A DNA stretch of 64,000 bases from Tenuifilum thalassicum (GTDB lineage: Bacteria > Bacteroidota > Bacteroidia > Bacteroidales > Tenuifilaceae): positions 3,022,581 to 3,086,580 of the forward strand of contig NZ_CP041345.1 of NCBI RefSeq assembly GCF_013265555.1. Reading direction: 5' to 3'. Below, piece after piece: positions 35,095-45,327 of the stretch. The notes under the pieces were generated by a model. It was not told where the DNA came from, made no database searches, and worked only from the letters and a program-made list of their open reading frames with translations. The stretch's first letter is position 1. Each line of letters opens with the position of its first letter. A program made the translations under genes and the position numbers.

Positions 35095-38000
35095 ATGCAA
35101 CGAAACTTATTGCTGGTTTTAACACTATTTGCACAGCTAGGAGTAGCACAGCAGGTAGTAAAGTATGACTTTGAAACTAGCAACCTTTCGGAATGGACAC
35201 AAAAACCCGATAATCACTGGGGTATAAGCAGTAGTAGCGCAATTTCGGGAACCAGCTCACTTAAACACACATACGATAATAATATTTCGGCTACCGATAC
35301 AATCATAAAACCACTTCCTGCATGGGATATTGACAAGGGTGATATTACCTGGCGATTTCTTATTAGACATGGCTACGACCCATCATCATCAAATAGCTGG
35401 TGGTTTTACCTGATGTGCGACGATAAGCTCAGCACAGCAAACGAATCGGGATATGCTGTAGGTGTTAACCTAACAGGAAGCGATGACCTGCTAAAACTTT
35501 GGAGAATAGAAAATGGCGTTCCTCAAGAAATACTTTCATCAACCCTGAACTGGCAAACACAAGTGGGCACCGGAAATGCTGCTGCTATTGAGGTTGTACG
35601 AACCTCGGATGGAAACTTTACTCTTAGAGCATCGGAATCGGGAAGCTTTTTCTCACTTTCCGACTATGGCAACATTACCGATAACACCTACAAAGGCTTC
35701 AGCCTTTTTGGCGTGGGTTACCGGTACTCTTCGGCTCAGGATATGAAGCTGTGGATAGATGATATTAGCTTTATTTACCAGCCCATCAACCCTAACGATA
35801 GAACTACAATTGTTGCTGAACCCTTACAGCAAATACCTTCAGCCGATATTCCCTCAACCTCAACATCTGATGAGAATGGTGTTGATGTTTTAACCTTTCT
35901 AATTTCTGATGATGGTTCTGGAGATAATCTACCAACCTACGTTCAAAAAATTCTCATTAAAAATCCATATCCAGATAGCATTTTGTGGAGTAATCTAATT
36001 GGTGGAGTTACACTAAAAAAAGATGGCCAGCTAATTTCAATTCTCTCGGCAAGTATTAGCAATGAACAAATAACCCTAGAGGTTGATAGTGCGCTTGCGA
36101 CCATTCCCGATGGTCAAACCGCTGCATTCACTTTCGGTATTTATCTAAAAGAGAGCAACATTCCTGATAATACCAAGCTAATATTTGAGGTTGACTCCCA
36201 AAACCATGGCTTTTTGTCAAGCCTTTTTGGTTCGGGCTTTGCCCAATCGTTTCCGTCTAAAATCCAATCTAATCCGTTTACTATTAGAGTAAATGCCTCG
36301 CAAGCTCATTTTCAAAATATTTCACCTATAGCAATATTAGGAAAACCGTTTAGCCTTGAATTAGTTGCTACCGACGATTATGGTAGTATTGATTCCGATT
36401 ATAATGGCCAAATCTCGTTAAGCTTGGCCGAAGGAAATGGCACCTTAACTTCAGTAAATGGTTTAACTCAAAATGCAATCAATGGAATTGCACACTGGGA
36501 CAGCCTTTATTACAACAGACATGAAACCATACGCATTAAAGCAGAGGGTAACGACATAGGCCAAACAATCAGCGAAGAAATATTAATTTCATACGATACA
36601 ACATCATTCGCATCAACACCAGGAGTTCAAGTTGGAGCATTCATAATTAGTTCTTTAGCCGATAAACCAGAAGATGCGAAGGAGATAATTCGATTTAAAA
36701 TAGTCGATACAGGAACCGATGGGGTTGCTACCTATCTTAAAAAGATAGTTCTGAATAAAACCAGTAGTTCCACTTGTTCATCGCTTTTAAAAACCATCGA
36801 AGGCGTACTGGTAAAAGATGGCTCAACCTATATTGCAACATCAAATATCGATATAAAAACTTCAAGCATCGAGATTGACTTTCCGCTTGGAGCATTCACA
36901 ATAGCCGATGGGCAAGCAAAGGAGCTAAGCATTTACATCTACCTAAAAAACAGTGGAATAAACGATAATCAAACCATTCAGCTTTACATCGATAAGTTAA
37001 ACCCTGAGTTTGAAGCCTACGACACTGGAACGCAATTTTCTAAATCCTTTCCAAACAATATAAATTCTGCTATTTCAAGTATCGATGTAGCTGCATCGAG
37101 GTTGATAATTTCCGATGCTCCAAAGCGGATTGGTGTTAAGGAATATTTTACGGTTAAGATAAGTTCAACCGACCAAAATGGTAACCAGGATGTCGACTTT
37201 AATGGAGATGCTGAGCTAATGCTTGCATCGGGAGATGGTGAGCTCAATGTTCTATCGGATAATCCATGCATAGTTGAGAATGGCATTGGCCAATTCCAGG
37301 CAAACTACTCAAAACCAGGAACATTCACATTACTTGCTCGTAACACTGAGTTAAACGATGCCATTTCGGAAGCGATTACCTGTGCAGATGCTGATGGTGT
37401 TGTCCTTCCTTTGATTCAACCAACCGATACGGTGATTTTAACACCCAACAACAGCTATGTAGCCGCTGCACAGGAGGTAATCCGTTTTAAAATTAAAGAC
37501 CTTGGTAGCACCGATAGTCTGCCATTATTCCTTAGGCGTATCAAGCTGCTTGCATTTAACCCTACAAATCTCCCAACTCTCAGCAGAATGGTGCAAGGCT
37601 TTGTTTTAGAGAAAGATGGAAATTCTATCAATCCTAGTTCATTCACATTCAGCAGCAATACTCTTCAAATTGATTTTGACGAAGGCACCGTGCATATAAG
37701 CGATAACGATTCTGCAAATTTTATTTTGAAAGTATATCTAAACGACCGAGAAGTGGTTGATGCATTTCAATTTCAGTTTTACATCCCTAACAATAATCAC
37801 GGTTGGATTACATTTGATAATGGCACTGCATTTAGCACAACATTCCCGTCAACCATTTTTGGTCGTCCATGTAGGACTGAGGTAAAAGCCGATAGGCTCA
37901 AGTTTGCAGAACAGCCTTTTGCAGTCGCTCCGAACGAAACTTTCAATGTTAGTGTTATGGCATGCGATTCAAGAGGTAATATCGACAAAGAGTATCAAGG

Positions 38001-40719
38001 CTATACATCGCTTGAGATTTATAATGGCACAGGCAGCTTAAATGTTGACCCTATTCTAGAGCCCCTTAACAACGGGATTGCCACTTGGAATAATGCTGAG
38101 CTAACATCAGTTGGCAAATATAGGCTTAAAGCCTACTTTGGATGGCTAACCGACGCCATTTCAGATAACATTTACTGCGGCTATAACCATGTGTGCGAAA
38201 TAAATGAAGGATTTGAAAATGCACCACCTAGCTGGCAAGGAATGGATGATTGGTTGATATCAAGGATTGTAACATTAGATGGTGAGTTCTCGCTTGCACA
38301 TGCTGGAAACGCAAATGCAAAACAATCTGTGTTAAGCATTCCTATTTCATCGCCAAAAGGGAAAGCAGCAGAATGGAGCATTACTATTCGAAATGGTGAT
38401 TGGGACCCATCGTCGGAAAACTATTTTTACCTGGCATTCATATCATCGCATGAGAATTCCATGGACAATGATGCCGAGGGCTATGCCGTAGGCATAAATC
38501 CCTCAAGTGGAAACGATTATATATCGATATGGCGCTTTGACAATGGAACAAGAACACCTCTAATCCAATCAAAGTACGATTGGAACGAAAATGATGAGGT
38601 AAAGCTAACCATAACACTATCGCCTGATGGTACAATAAAACTATGGTATACACCAAAATCCACTGGCATTAAATCATTTGGTGGTGAAGCTAAAATTACT
38701 GTCCCTACGGCAAGCTTCACGTCGTTTGTTTTTGCCTTTACAGAGAACAGAGCAGGTGAGCTTTGGATTGATGATATAAGGTTTTGCACAACCGATTTTC
38801 CACCAGCTATTGAAAGCGCAAAGGTTCAGAATCTAAACACAGTAAAGGTTAGCTTTTCGAAACCAGTAACCGAGCAATCGGCGGCAAATATTAAGAACTA
38901 CAACATAATATCAAGCAGCAACAAAATCATTGAAATACAAAATATTAAGATTGATGACCAAGAAACAGTAACGCTACAGACAGAAAAGTTACCCTTTGAG
39001 AAGTTTAAACTTTATGTTGATAATATTGCTGACACAAATGGTTATAGCTTAGCCGATAGCATTGAGTTTGGGCTAACAGCCGAAGGTAATTTTGGGCGCT
39101 TGGTTTTTAACGAAATCATGGCCAACCCCACCCCATCAAACGGTTTGCCTGAATACGAATATGTTGAGCTTTACAATCCAGGAGAAGATAGTGTCCTTAC
39201 TTCGGAATGGAAGCTCACTCTCAATGACAAAAAAGTAACCCTTCCAGCCGATACCATACCTCCAAACTCATATGCCCTTATTGGGTGTACCTCGGCCATG
39301 AGTAGCTATAGCCAATTTGGTAAAACAATTCCTGTTGCCTCATTTCCCAGCCTTTTAAACGATGGGATGCTGCTTAAACTATTCGACCCCAATGGCAACC
39401 TGATTGCCTTTGCAAACTATACAAAGGATTGGTATAACGATTCAACCAGGAACTCTGGTGGTTACTCAATGGAATGCATCGATTACACAAACCTTGCCGA
39501 GGGCAAAAACAACTGGAAGGCAAGCATTTCAACAAATGGCGGAACACCTTGCAACCAAAACTCGGTAGCAGGTGCTAATCCCGACATAACCCCGCCCAAA
39601 CTTGAATACCTCAGCGTTTTAGATAACCAAACCTTATCACTTTCATTTAGCGAGGCCATGGATAGCCTTTCGGCAACACTTAAGGAGAACTATAGCACAA
39701 ACCTAAAAATCGATTTTATTAAGCCAGCAGGGCTATTCAATCAGGCAATAATCTCATTTAGTGAGCCCATACTGCCAAATCAGGTTTACGACATCACCAT
39801 AAGTGGAGTAATGGATTTTTCGGGGAATAGCCTTGCAGATACTTTAATCCGATTTGGTTTACTCCAAATCCCAGAGTTAGGAGATTTGGTAATAAATGAA
39901 ATCCTTTTTAATCCTTATGTTGGTGGAACCGACTTTGTAGAAGTGTTCAATAATTCTGACAAAACTATTGATTTATCTCAGGTAATGCTGGCCAATAGGG
40001 ATGAAGAAAGTTTTGAGATTAAAGAGAACTTCCCTGCATCCGATAAACCATTTCTGCTATTCCCACAGGAATTTGGAGTAATCACTTTAAATCCATCGCT
40101 TGTAAAACGGTTTTATACCTGCCAAAATCCGTCGGCATTTATTCAGGTTGATAGGATGGCAAGCTTCAACAACGACAAAGGTTACGTTGTACTACTCAAC
40201 TCTAACAACTTGGTTATTGATGAGCTAAGATACTCCGAAACGATGCACAACGAGCTTTTAAACGATGTAAAAGGAGTATCGCTTGAGCGTATTAATCCAA
40301 ACCTATCCACAAATGATGTTGGCACATGGCATTCGGCTGCCCAGGCAGCCGGATTTGCCACCCCTACTTACAAGAACTCGCAGTTTACCGAGTTAACCGA
40401 AAGTAAAAGTAAATTCACCCTAACACCTAAAATATTTTCGCCCGATGGCGATGGACATGATGATTATCTTATCATAAGATACAACCTACCCGAACCTGGA
40501 TATGTAGCAAATATTAGAATTTTCACTGCAAACGGTGTTGAGATATATAGACTTGCCAATAACCTAACACTAGGAACAGCAAGTCAACTGAAATGGGATG
40601 GCGTTGACTCACAACACAGAAGAGTTGATTCTGGAATCTATATCATCTTTTTTGAATATTTCAACCTTAAAGGTGAAGTACATCGCGAGAAGAGCACTTG
40701 CGTTGTTGGATACAAATAA
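35095..40719 (+). CDS. Very large secreted repeat protein with lamin-tail domains
   Basis: 1874 residues. Signal peptide MQRNLLLVLTLFAQLGVAQ. A concanavalin-like domain (about 22-230) is followed by three copies of a two-domain unit with a period of 265 residues. Module A starts near 265, 531 and 796 (FKIKDLGSTDSLP-type), and Ig-like module B near 397, 663 and 928. A second concanavalin-like domain (about 1025-1235) comes next, then two pairs of Ig-like plus lamin-tail domain (LTD at about 1334 and 1596, VINEI motifs). A FlgD-Ig/CHU_C-like C-terminus from ~1776 (FSPDGDGHDDYL ... GIYIIFFEYF) suggests T9SS export and surface attachment. No catalytic domain is visible. Confidence 0.85.
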   Translation: MQRNLLLVLTLFAQLGVAQQVVKYDFETSNLSEWTQKPDNHWGISSSSAISGTSSLKHTYDNNISATDTIIKPLPAWDIDKGDITWRFLIRHGYDPSSSNSWWFYLMCDDKLSTANESGYAVGVNLTGSDDLLKLWRIENGVPQEILSSTLNWQTQVGTGNAAAIEVVRTSDGNFTLRASESGSFFSLSDYGNITDNTYKGFSLFGVGYRYSSAQDMKLWIDDISFIYQPINPNDRTTIVAEPLQQIPSADIPSTSTSDENGVDVLTFLISDDGSGDNLPTYVQKILIKNPYPDSILWSNLIGGVTLKKDGQLISILSASISNEQITLEVDSALATIPDGQTAAFTFGIYLKESNIPDNTKLIFEVDSQNHGFLSSLFGSGFAQSFPSKIQSNPFTIRVNASQAHFQNISPIAILGKPFSLELVATDDYGSIDSDYNGQISLSLAEGNGTLTSVNGLTQNAINGIAHWDSLYYNRHETIRIKAEGNDIGQTISEEILISYDTTSFASTPGVQVGAFIISSLADKPEDAKEIIRFKIVDTGTDGVATYLKKIVLNKTSSSTCSSLLKTIEGVLVKDGSTYIATSNIDIKTSSIEIDFPLGAFTIADGQAKELSIYIYLKNSGINDNQTIQLYIDKLNPEFEAYDTGTQFSKSFPNNINSAISSIDVAASRLIISDAPKRIGVKEYFTVKISSTDQNGNQDVDFNGDAELMLASGDGELNVLSDNPCIVENGIGQFQANYSKPGTFTLLARNTELNDAISEAITCADADGVVLPLIQPTDTVILTPNNSYVAAAQEVIRFKIKDLGSTDSLPLFLRRIKLLAFNPTNLPTLSRMVQGFVLEKDGNSINPSSFTFSSNTLQIDFDEGTVHISDNDSANFILKVYLNDREVVDAFQFQFYIPNNNHGWITFDNGTAFSTTFPSTIFGRPCRTEVKADRLKFAEQPFAVAPNETFNVSVMACDSRGNIDKEYQGYTSLEIYNGTGSLNVDPILEPLNNGIATWNNAELTSVGKYRLKAYFGWLTDAISDNIYCGYNHVCEINEGFENAPPSWQGMDDWLISRIVTLDGEFSLAHAGNANAKQSVLSIPISSPKGKAAEWSITIRNGDWDPSSENYFYLAFISSHENSMDNDAEGYAVGINPSSGNDYISIWRFDNGTRTPLIQSKYDWNENDEVKLTITLSPDGTIKLWYTPKSTGIKSFGGEAKITVPTASFTSFVFAFTENRAGELWIDDIRFCTTDFPPAIESAKVQNLNTVKVSFSKPVTEQSAANIKNYNIISSSNKIIEIQNIKIDDQETVTLQTEKLPFEKFKLYVDNIADTNGYSLADSIEFGLTAEGNFGRLVFNEIMANPTPSNGLPEYEYVELYNPGEDSVLTSEWKLTLNDKKVTLPADTIPPNSYALIGCTSAMSSYSQFGKTIPVASFPSLLNDGMLLKLFDPNGNLIAFANYTKDWYNDSTRNSGGYSMECIDYTNLAEGKNNWKASISTNGGTPCNQNSVAGANPDITPPKLEYLSVLDNQTLSLSFSEAMDSLSATLKENYSTNLKIDFIKPAGLFNQAIISFSEPILPNQVYDITISGVMDFSGNSLADTLIRFGLLQIPELGDLVINEILFNPYVGGTDFVEVFNNSDKTIDLSQVMLANRDEESFEIKENFPASDKPFLLFPQEFGVITLNPSLVKRFYTCQNPSAFIQVDRMASFNNDKGYVVLLNSNNLVIDELRYSETMHNELLNDVKGVSLERINPNLSTNDVGTWHSAAQAAGFATPTYKNSQFTELTESKSKFTLTPKIFSPDGDGHDDYLIIRYNLPEPGYVANIRIFTANGVEIYRLANNLTLGTASQLKWDGVDSQHRRVDSGIYIIFFEYFNLKGEVHREKSTCVVGYK

Positions 40720-40769
40720 GTTTGCTATTGTTGCAAAAATTGGCTTAACTTTATAAAAAAATACTCACC

Positions 40770-41558
40770 ATGGAAAGCTATATAAAAACACCCCAAAGCA
40801 CTATACGATATAGAATAAGCGGAAGTGGTCCTGCAATTGTTTTATTACATGGCTATCTTGAAGACCTAACAATATGGGACGAGCTAACGGTAGAGCTGGA
40901 AAACGACCACACTGTTCTAAGTATCGACCTTCCAGGACATGGAAAATCGGATTGTAACATGGATACCATCAGTATGGATTTTATGGCCGATGCTGTAAGG
41001 GCTGTAATGCATTACGAACAAATTGATAAAACATTCCTTTTAGGGCACTCAATGGGAGGATATGTTAGCCTTGCGTTTTCCGAGCGGTATCCAAACACCT
41101 TAACGGGACTATGTCTTTTACACTCAACACCAAATGCCGATACTGAGGAAAAGCGTGCAGCCCGCATGGCCGATATACAGCTTGTTAAAGAGGGCAAAAA
41201 GGAGCAGATTGTTCAAAGCAGCATACCCCGTTTATTTGCAAACCAAAACCTCGAAAAATTCTCAGGAGAGATAGAGCATATAAAAACAATAGCAAGGAGC
41301 ACAAGCGATTCTGGCATTATTGGAGTTTTAAATGGAATGGCCCAACGCCCCGACCGTAACCAGGTGTTAGCCCAGGCAAAATACCCTGTAAATATGATTT
41401 TTGGGAAGTTCGATAATCTCATTCCTATGGAGGTTGTTCAGCTTCTACAAGAAAGGCATAAAAAAGCCCGAACCGTTATTCTTAACAATTCGGGCCATAT
41501 GGGATTTATCGAAGAGCCTGATAATACAGCAAAGGCAATCAGGAGTATCCTATCGTAA
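40770..41558 (+). CDS. Alpha/beta hydrolase
   Basis: 262 residues. The oxyanion HGYLEDLTIWDEL motif is followed by the nucleophile elbow GHSMGGYVS, an acid in FGKFDNLIP and the catalytic His in NNSGHMGFIEEP. A full Ser-Asp-His triad is therefore likely. The substrate cannot be assigned; relatives include lipases, esterases and MenH-like enzymes. The end overlaps the stop of the convergent S41 peptidase gene by 9 bases. Confidence 0.93.
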   Translation: MESYIKTPQSTIRYRISGSGPAIVLLHGYLEDLTIWDELTVELENDHTVLSIDLPGHGKSDCNMDTISMDFMADAVRAVMHYEQIDKTFLLGHSMGGYVSLAFSERYPNTLTGLCLLHSTPNADTEEKRAARMADIQLVKEGKKEQIVQSSIPRLFANQNLEKFSGEIEHIKTIARSTSDSGIIGVLNGMAQRPDRNQVLAQAKYPVNMIFGKFDNLIPMEVVQLLQERHKKARTVILNNSGHMGFIEEPDNTAKAIRSILS

Positions 41559-43190
41559 AGGTAATTCTAAAGTTAAAGGATCGCAGCTGGTTTTCTCACA
41601 CACCTCAATTGCCTTAAGTAAGGTTTCGTCGATATATCGAATGTAAGGATAGAATCCTGAATTATCAATGAAGTTTCGGGCGATAGTTGCCTTAAGCTGA
41701 GTTTCGATGATGAGTTTTGATCTCTCAATATCCTTTTGTATGGGATCCACCCCATTATCCTTGGCAAAACGCACAAAATCCTTTATTAGGTTGAACTTTT
41801 TGAGGTAGCCATCAACATCTTCAAAAGTTTTGAAATTTCTACTATTAGCTCTATGCTTATCGGCAAAACTGAACGCAAACCGATAAATCAAATTCCTACG
41901 CGATACCTGCTGGTAGTATGGTGTAATTCCAGCCGTGTCGAGTGGTACAAAGATATCGGGCATAATACCACCACCACCGTAAACCACTCTGCCACCAGCA
42001 GTAAAGTATTTAAGAGAGTCTGCAAACTGAATGCTATCGGCATTTTGGAACTCGCCATGCAGGTAACGATTACCAATCTCGTAGAAATACTCATCGTCGC
42101 CAGGTTTGTATGGTTTTTGGATGCTTCGGCCCGAAGGTGTGTAGTACCTGGCTATGGTTAGTCGAAGAGCTGAACCATCGGAAAAGTAAACCTGCTCTTG
42201 TACCAAGCCTTTCCCGAACGACCGTCGACCAATAATTAGCCCCCTATCGTTATCCTGAATGGCTCCCGCTAAAATTTCACTTGCCGATGCCGAAAACTCA
42301 TCGATAAGTACCGTTAAAGGCAAATCCTGGAACAGTCCTTTACCATTAGATATAGCCTCTTCGCGTGGCCTGTTTTTACCCTTGGTATAAACTATCAGGT
42401 TCCCTTTCTTTAAAAACTCATTTGCTATGTTTATGGCTGCATCCATATAACCACCACTATTACTCCTTAAGTCAAGGACAAGGCGTTTCATTCCCTTCTC
42501 GCTTAACTTTATCATAGCCTCAAGGAACTCCTTATAGGTGGTTTTGGCAAAGGTGTTTATTTTGATATAACCAATATCGGGCGTTGGCATATACGATACA
42601 TCTACGCTATAGATTGGTATTTTGTCCCTTACGATTTCAAAATCAATTAACTCATCAACACCAGCACGCTTTATGCTAACCGTAACCTTTGTCCCTGTAG
42701 GTCCTTTCAAGAGTTTAGGTACACTATCCATGGGAAACTTCACCCCTGCAATATTCCTACCATCAACCCTAACAATTCTATCGCCTGCCAAAATGCCCAG
42801 CTTTTCCGAAGGCCCTCCTGGGATAGTGTTTACAACAACTACCGTATCGTTATTCATGTTGAACTGAATTCCAATTCCATCGAAACCTCCTTCGAGTGGC
42901 TCATTAACTGTTTGAAGTTGGTCGGCTGGGATGTAAACCGAATGGGGATCGAGATTCTTTAAGATGGCAGGGATTGCTTCTTCAACGAGTGTCTCAACAG
43001 ATACCGTATCGACGTACTCCTCAGAAATATATCTTATTACGTTCGTCAGCTTATCGGTACGTGGATAAACCAAAAGGTTTGGTTTATCAACCTTACCACC
43101 AATCATTAAACCTACCAAAACACCAACCACCAGAACAACTGCTATAACGATGGGATAAATGATATCTCTTTTGCTATTGCTATATCTCAT
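41550..43190 (-). CDS. S41 family C-terminal processing peptidase
   Basis: 546 residues. One N-terminal membrane helix (about 13-33, IVIAVVLVVGVLVGLMIGG), a PDZ domain (about 90-170; GIGIQFNMNNDTVVVV, GDRIVRVDG), and an S41 protease core. The catalytic Ser is in DEFSASASEILAGAIQD and Lys in GKGLVQEQ. The C-terminal ~150 residues form a domain typical of Bacteroidota homologues. It acts in the periplasm on misfolded or C-terminally tagged proteins. The dCMP deaminase gene lies 43 bases upstream on the same strand. Confidence 0.94.
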   Translation of the reverse strand: MRYSNSKRDIIYPIVIAVVLVVGVLVGLMIGGKVDKPNLLVYPRTDKLTNVIRYISEEYVDTVSVETLVEEAIPAILKNLDPHSVYIPADQLQTVNEPLEGGFDGIGIQFNMNNDTVVVVNTIPGGPSEKLGILAGDRIVRVDGRNIAGVKFPMDSVPKLLKGPTGTKVTVSIKRAGVDELIDFEIVRDKIPIYSVDVSYMPTPDIGYIKINTFAKTTYKEFLEAMIKLSEKGMKRLVLDLRSNSGGYMDAAINIANEFLKKGNLIVYTKGKNRPREEAISNGKGLFQDLPLTVLIDEFSASASEILAGAIQDNDRGLIIGRRSFGKGLVQEQVYFSDGSALRLTIARYYTPSGRSIQKPYKPGDDEYFYEIGNRYLHGEFQNADSIQFADSLKYFTAGGRVVYGGGGIMPDIFVPLDTAGITPYYQQVSRRNLIYRFAFSFADKHRANSRNFKTFEDVDGYLKKFNLIKDFVRFAKDNGVDPIQKDIERSKLIIETQLKATIARNFIDNSGFYPYIRYIDETLLKAIEVCEKTSCDPLTLELPLR

Positions 43191-43233
43191 ATGCGAAAGT
43201 TTTACACAAAATTATTTTCGTAATCAGCTCAAA

Positions 43234-43692
43234 TTAATAATCCTCGATATCTTGAATTTCAACTTTTTGCACCTCAATTCCTGCACGTTTAAGCAGCTCC
43301 ACGCCATCTAAGTTGTGGTACTCATCGCAGTACACCACCCTGGTAATACCAGCTTGTATGATGAGCTTAGAGCACTCCATACAAGGCGAGGATGTAACAT
43401 AAAGCGTAGCGCCATCGGAACTATTTCCCGATTTTGCCACCTTAGTAATAGCATTTGCCTCGGCATGTAGCACGTATGGTTTTGTTTTACCGGTTTCATC
43501 CTCGCAAATATTCTCAAAGCCTGCAGGTGTTCCGTTGTAACCATCGGAAATAATCATTCGTTCCTTTACAATTAAAGCACCAACCTGTCGGCGCTTGCAG
43601 TATGAATTCTTGGCCCATATTTTGGCCATTTGAAGATATCGCATGTCAAACTGCGATTGTTTGGCACCATAGGGATACTTTGACTTTTCCAT
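43234..43692 (-). CDS. dCMP deaminase family protein (ComEB-like)
   Basis: 152 residues. The zinc motif HAEANAI (His, Glu) with PCMECSKLI (two Cys) identifies the cytidine/deoxycytidylate deaminase fold. CKRRQVGALIV and DGYNGTPAGFEN fit the dCMP group. It makes dUMP from dCMP for thymidylate synthesis. It lies just before the S41 protease gene on the same strand, an arrangement I have seen in other Bacteroidota. Confidence 0.93.
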   Translation of the reverse strand: MEKSKYPYGAKQSQFDMRYLQMAKIWAKNSYCKRRQVGALIVKERMIISDGYNGTPAGFENICEDETGKTKPYVLHAEANAITKVAKSGNSSDGATLYVTSSPCMECSKLIIQAGITRVVYCDEYHNLDGVELLKRAGIEVQKVEIQDIEDY

Positions 43693-43783
43693 GAGTTAAA
43701 GATAACTAATTGAAAACCTCAATATTTTTACAAGGTCGAAATTTATTAAAAAATAACAGTATTTACTTATCCAGATTTACCAA

Positions 43784-45208
43784 TTACTTACTATTCTTAT
43801 CAAAAATTTGAAATAGTAAAAAAGAGACAAGAGAAATAGATATCCCAAAAAAGTTAGCATCCAAACCTAAAGGCAATTGGTACTTAAGAATTATTAAGGT
43901 TAGTGTTGTAGTTCCTCCAGAAATCATAGCAACAAGAGCAGCGAGCGAAGATGGCCTTTTCAGGAATAATGCACCAATAACAGGAATAAACATCCCAGAA
44001 ACCATAAAGGCATATGAGTATAGCATTAGCTGAAGGACATTCTGCATATTTATTGCCATTACAATAGCAAACACACCTATGATAAGTGTTGCTATCTGTG
44101 AGTAAAGAATGCTCGATTTATTTTTCTTTTTGGTAAGACCTAAAATATCAGTAATCAGGTTTCCCGAAGCAGCCATTAAACAGCTATCGGCAGTAGACAT
44201 AATAGCAGAAAAGTAAGAAGAGATTAATAGCCCCATTAAACCAACTGGGAAAATATGGGTTAAAAGCAATGGCAACCCAATTTCTTGATCGATATTGCTG
44301 CCTGGCGCATATCCAAACTGTGTAAACATTCCTTGATCAAAAGCAATTCTGCCCAATAGCCCAAGCACTGTCCCCATAAACGCCATAACGGGCCATTCAA
44401 ACAAACCTGCAAAAAACCAGGCTCTTTTTGCAGTTTTTTCATCCCTCGAGGCATAAACTCTTTGGTACAAGGTCATGCCTACAAACCAAATGGGAACAAT
44501 TGTAATGATCCAGTTTATGAATTGTATTGCCGATATGTTTCTAAAGCTGAGCAAACCTGTTGGCAGATACTCCCTAATTACCTCCATTCCACCAACTTTA
44601 ATATAACCCAATGGAACACCAATAAATATTAGCCCAACCATTAAAATGATCCACTGTACTGTATCGGTATAAATTACTGCTTTTAAGCCGCCCAATACAG
44701 TGTATCCAATAATTACAACACCCATAAGAAGAACAGCCTGGGTAATTGTTAAACTAGGAAGAGTTGCCGAAGCGAGCTTTGCACCTGCAAGAATCTGAGA
44801 ACTTGTAAATCCAATATAACCAATTAACGAGATAACACCAGCTATTAAAGCAACATGCTTATTGTAGAAAAAGTTAAGCACCTCGGGAAAGCTAAGAAAA
44901 TGATTTCTTTTGGCAATGGGGTAGATTCTTGGAATTAGAATAACAGCACTAAGCCAGGCACCAATAATCCCAGTGAAGAGCATCCAGCTACCTGAAAGAC
45001 CTATCATAAAACCCAAACCACCTAATCCTATAGAAAAACCACCTCCTACATCTGTTGCCACAACCGAAAGCCCTATATGAAGCGAAGACATTTTTCGGCT
45101 TCCAACATAATAATCGTCGTGTGATTTATTTCTTCTAGAAAAATATACTCCGACTCCAAGCATCGAAATCATGTAGAGGGCAAAAATTCCTATATCGATA
45201 TAATGCAT
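43784..45208 (-). CDS. Sodium:solute symporter (SSS family)
   Basis: 474 residues, about 13 membrane helices. It starts MHYIDIGIFALYMISMLGVGVYFSRR, with SHDDYYVGSRKM, the ATDVGGGFSIGLGGLGF helix and GGLKAVIYTDTVQWIIL, typical of the SSS fold. The sodium-site Ser/Thr region is SYFSAIMSTADSCLMAASG. The substrate cannot be determined. Its neighbour upstream on the same strand is an Ldh-type oxidoreductase, so a carboxylate substrate is possible. Confidence 0.92.
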   Translation of the reverse strand: MHYIDIGIFALYMISMLGVGVYFSRRNKSHDDYYVGSRKMSSLHIGLSVVATDVGGGFSIGLGGLGFMIGLSGSWMLFTGIIGAWLSAVILIPRIYPIAKRNHFLSFPEVLNFFYNKHVALIAGVISLIGYIGFTSSQILAGAKLASATLPSLTITQAVLLMGVVIIGYTVLGGLKAVIYTDTVQWIILMVGLIFIGVPLGYIKVGGMEVIREYLPTGLLSFRNISAIQFINWIITIVPIWFVGMTLYQRVYASRDEKTAKRAWFFAGLFEWPVMAFMGTVLGLLGRIAFDQGMFTQFGYAPGSNIDQEIGLPLLLTHIFPVGLMGLLISSYFSAIMSTADSCLMAASGNLITDILGLTKKKNKSSILYSQIATLIIGVFAIVMAINMQNVLQLMLYSYAFMVSGMFIPVIGALFLKRPSSLAALVAMISGGTTTLTLIILKYQLPLGLDANFFGISISLVSFLLFQIFDKNSK

Positions 45209-45287
45209 GATTATGTAAGTTAATAGGTGGTTTTGAGAAATTTCGGTTGGTTAATGGAAGATGGCCTTTCCTTTAGTCCAAAGAAAA

Positions 45288-45316
45288 TTAATGCACGTTT
45301 CATCTACGTGCATTAA
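45288..45316 (-). terminator. Terminator after the Ldh-family gene
   Basis: A perfect 11-base stem (TTAATGCACGT / ACGTGCATTAA) with a 7-base loop, followed on the minus strand by TTTTCTTT. It separates the dehydrogenase from the downstream symporter gene. Confidence 0.75.
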
Positions 45317-45327
45317 TTAATACCTGG

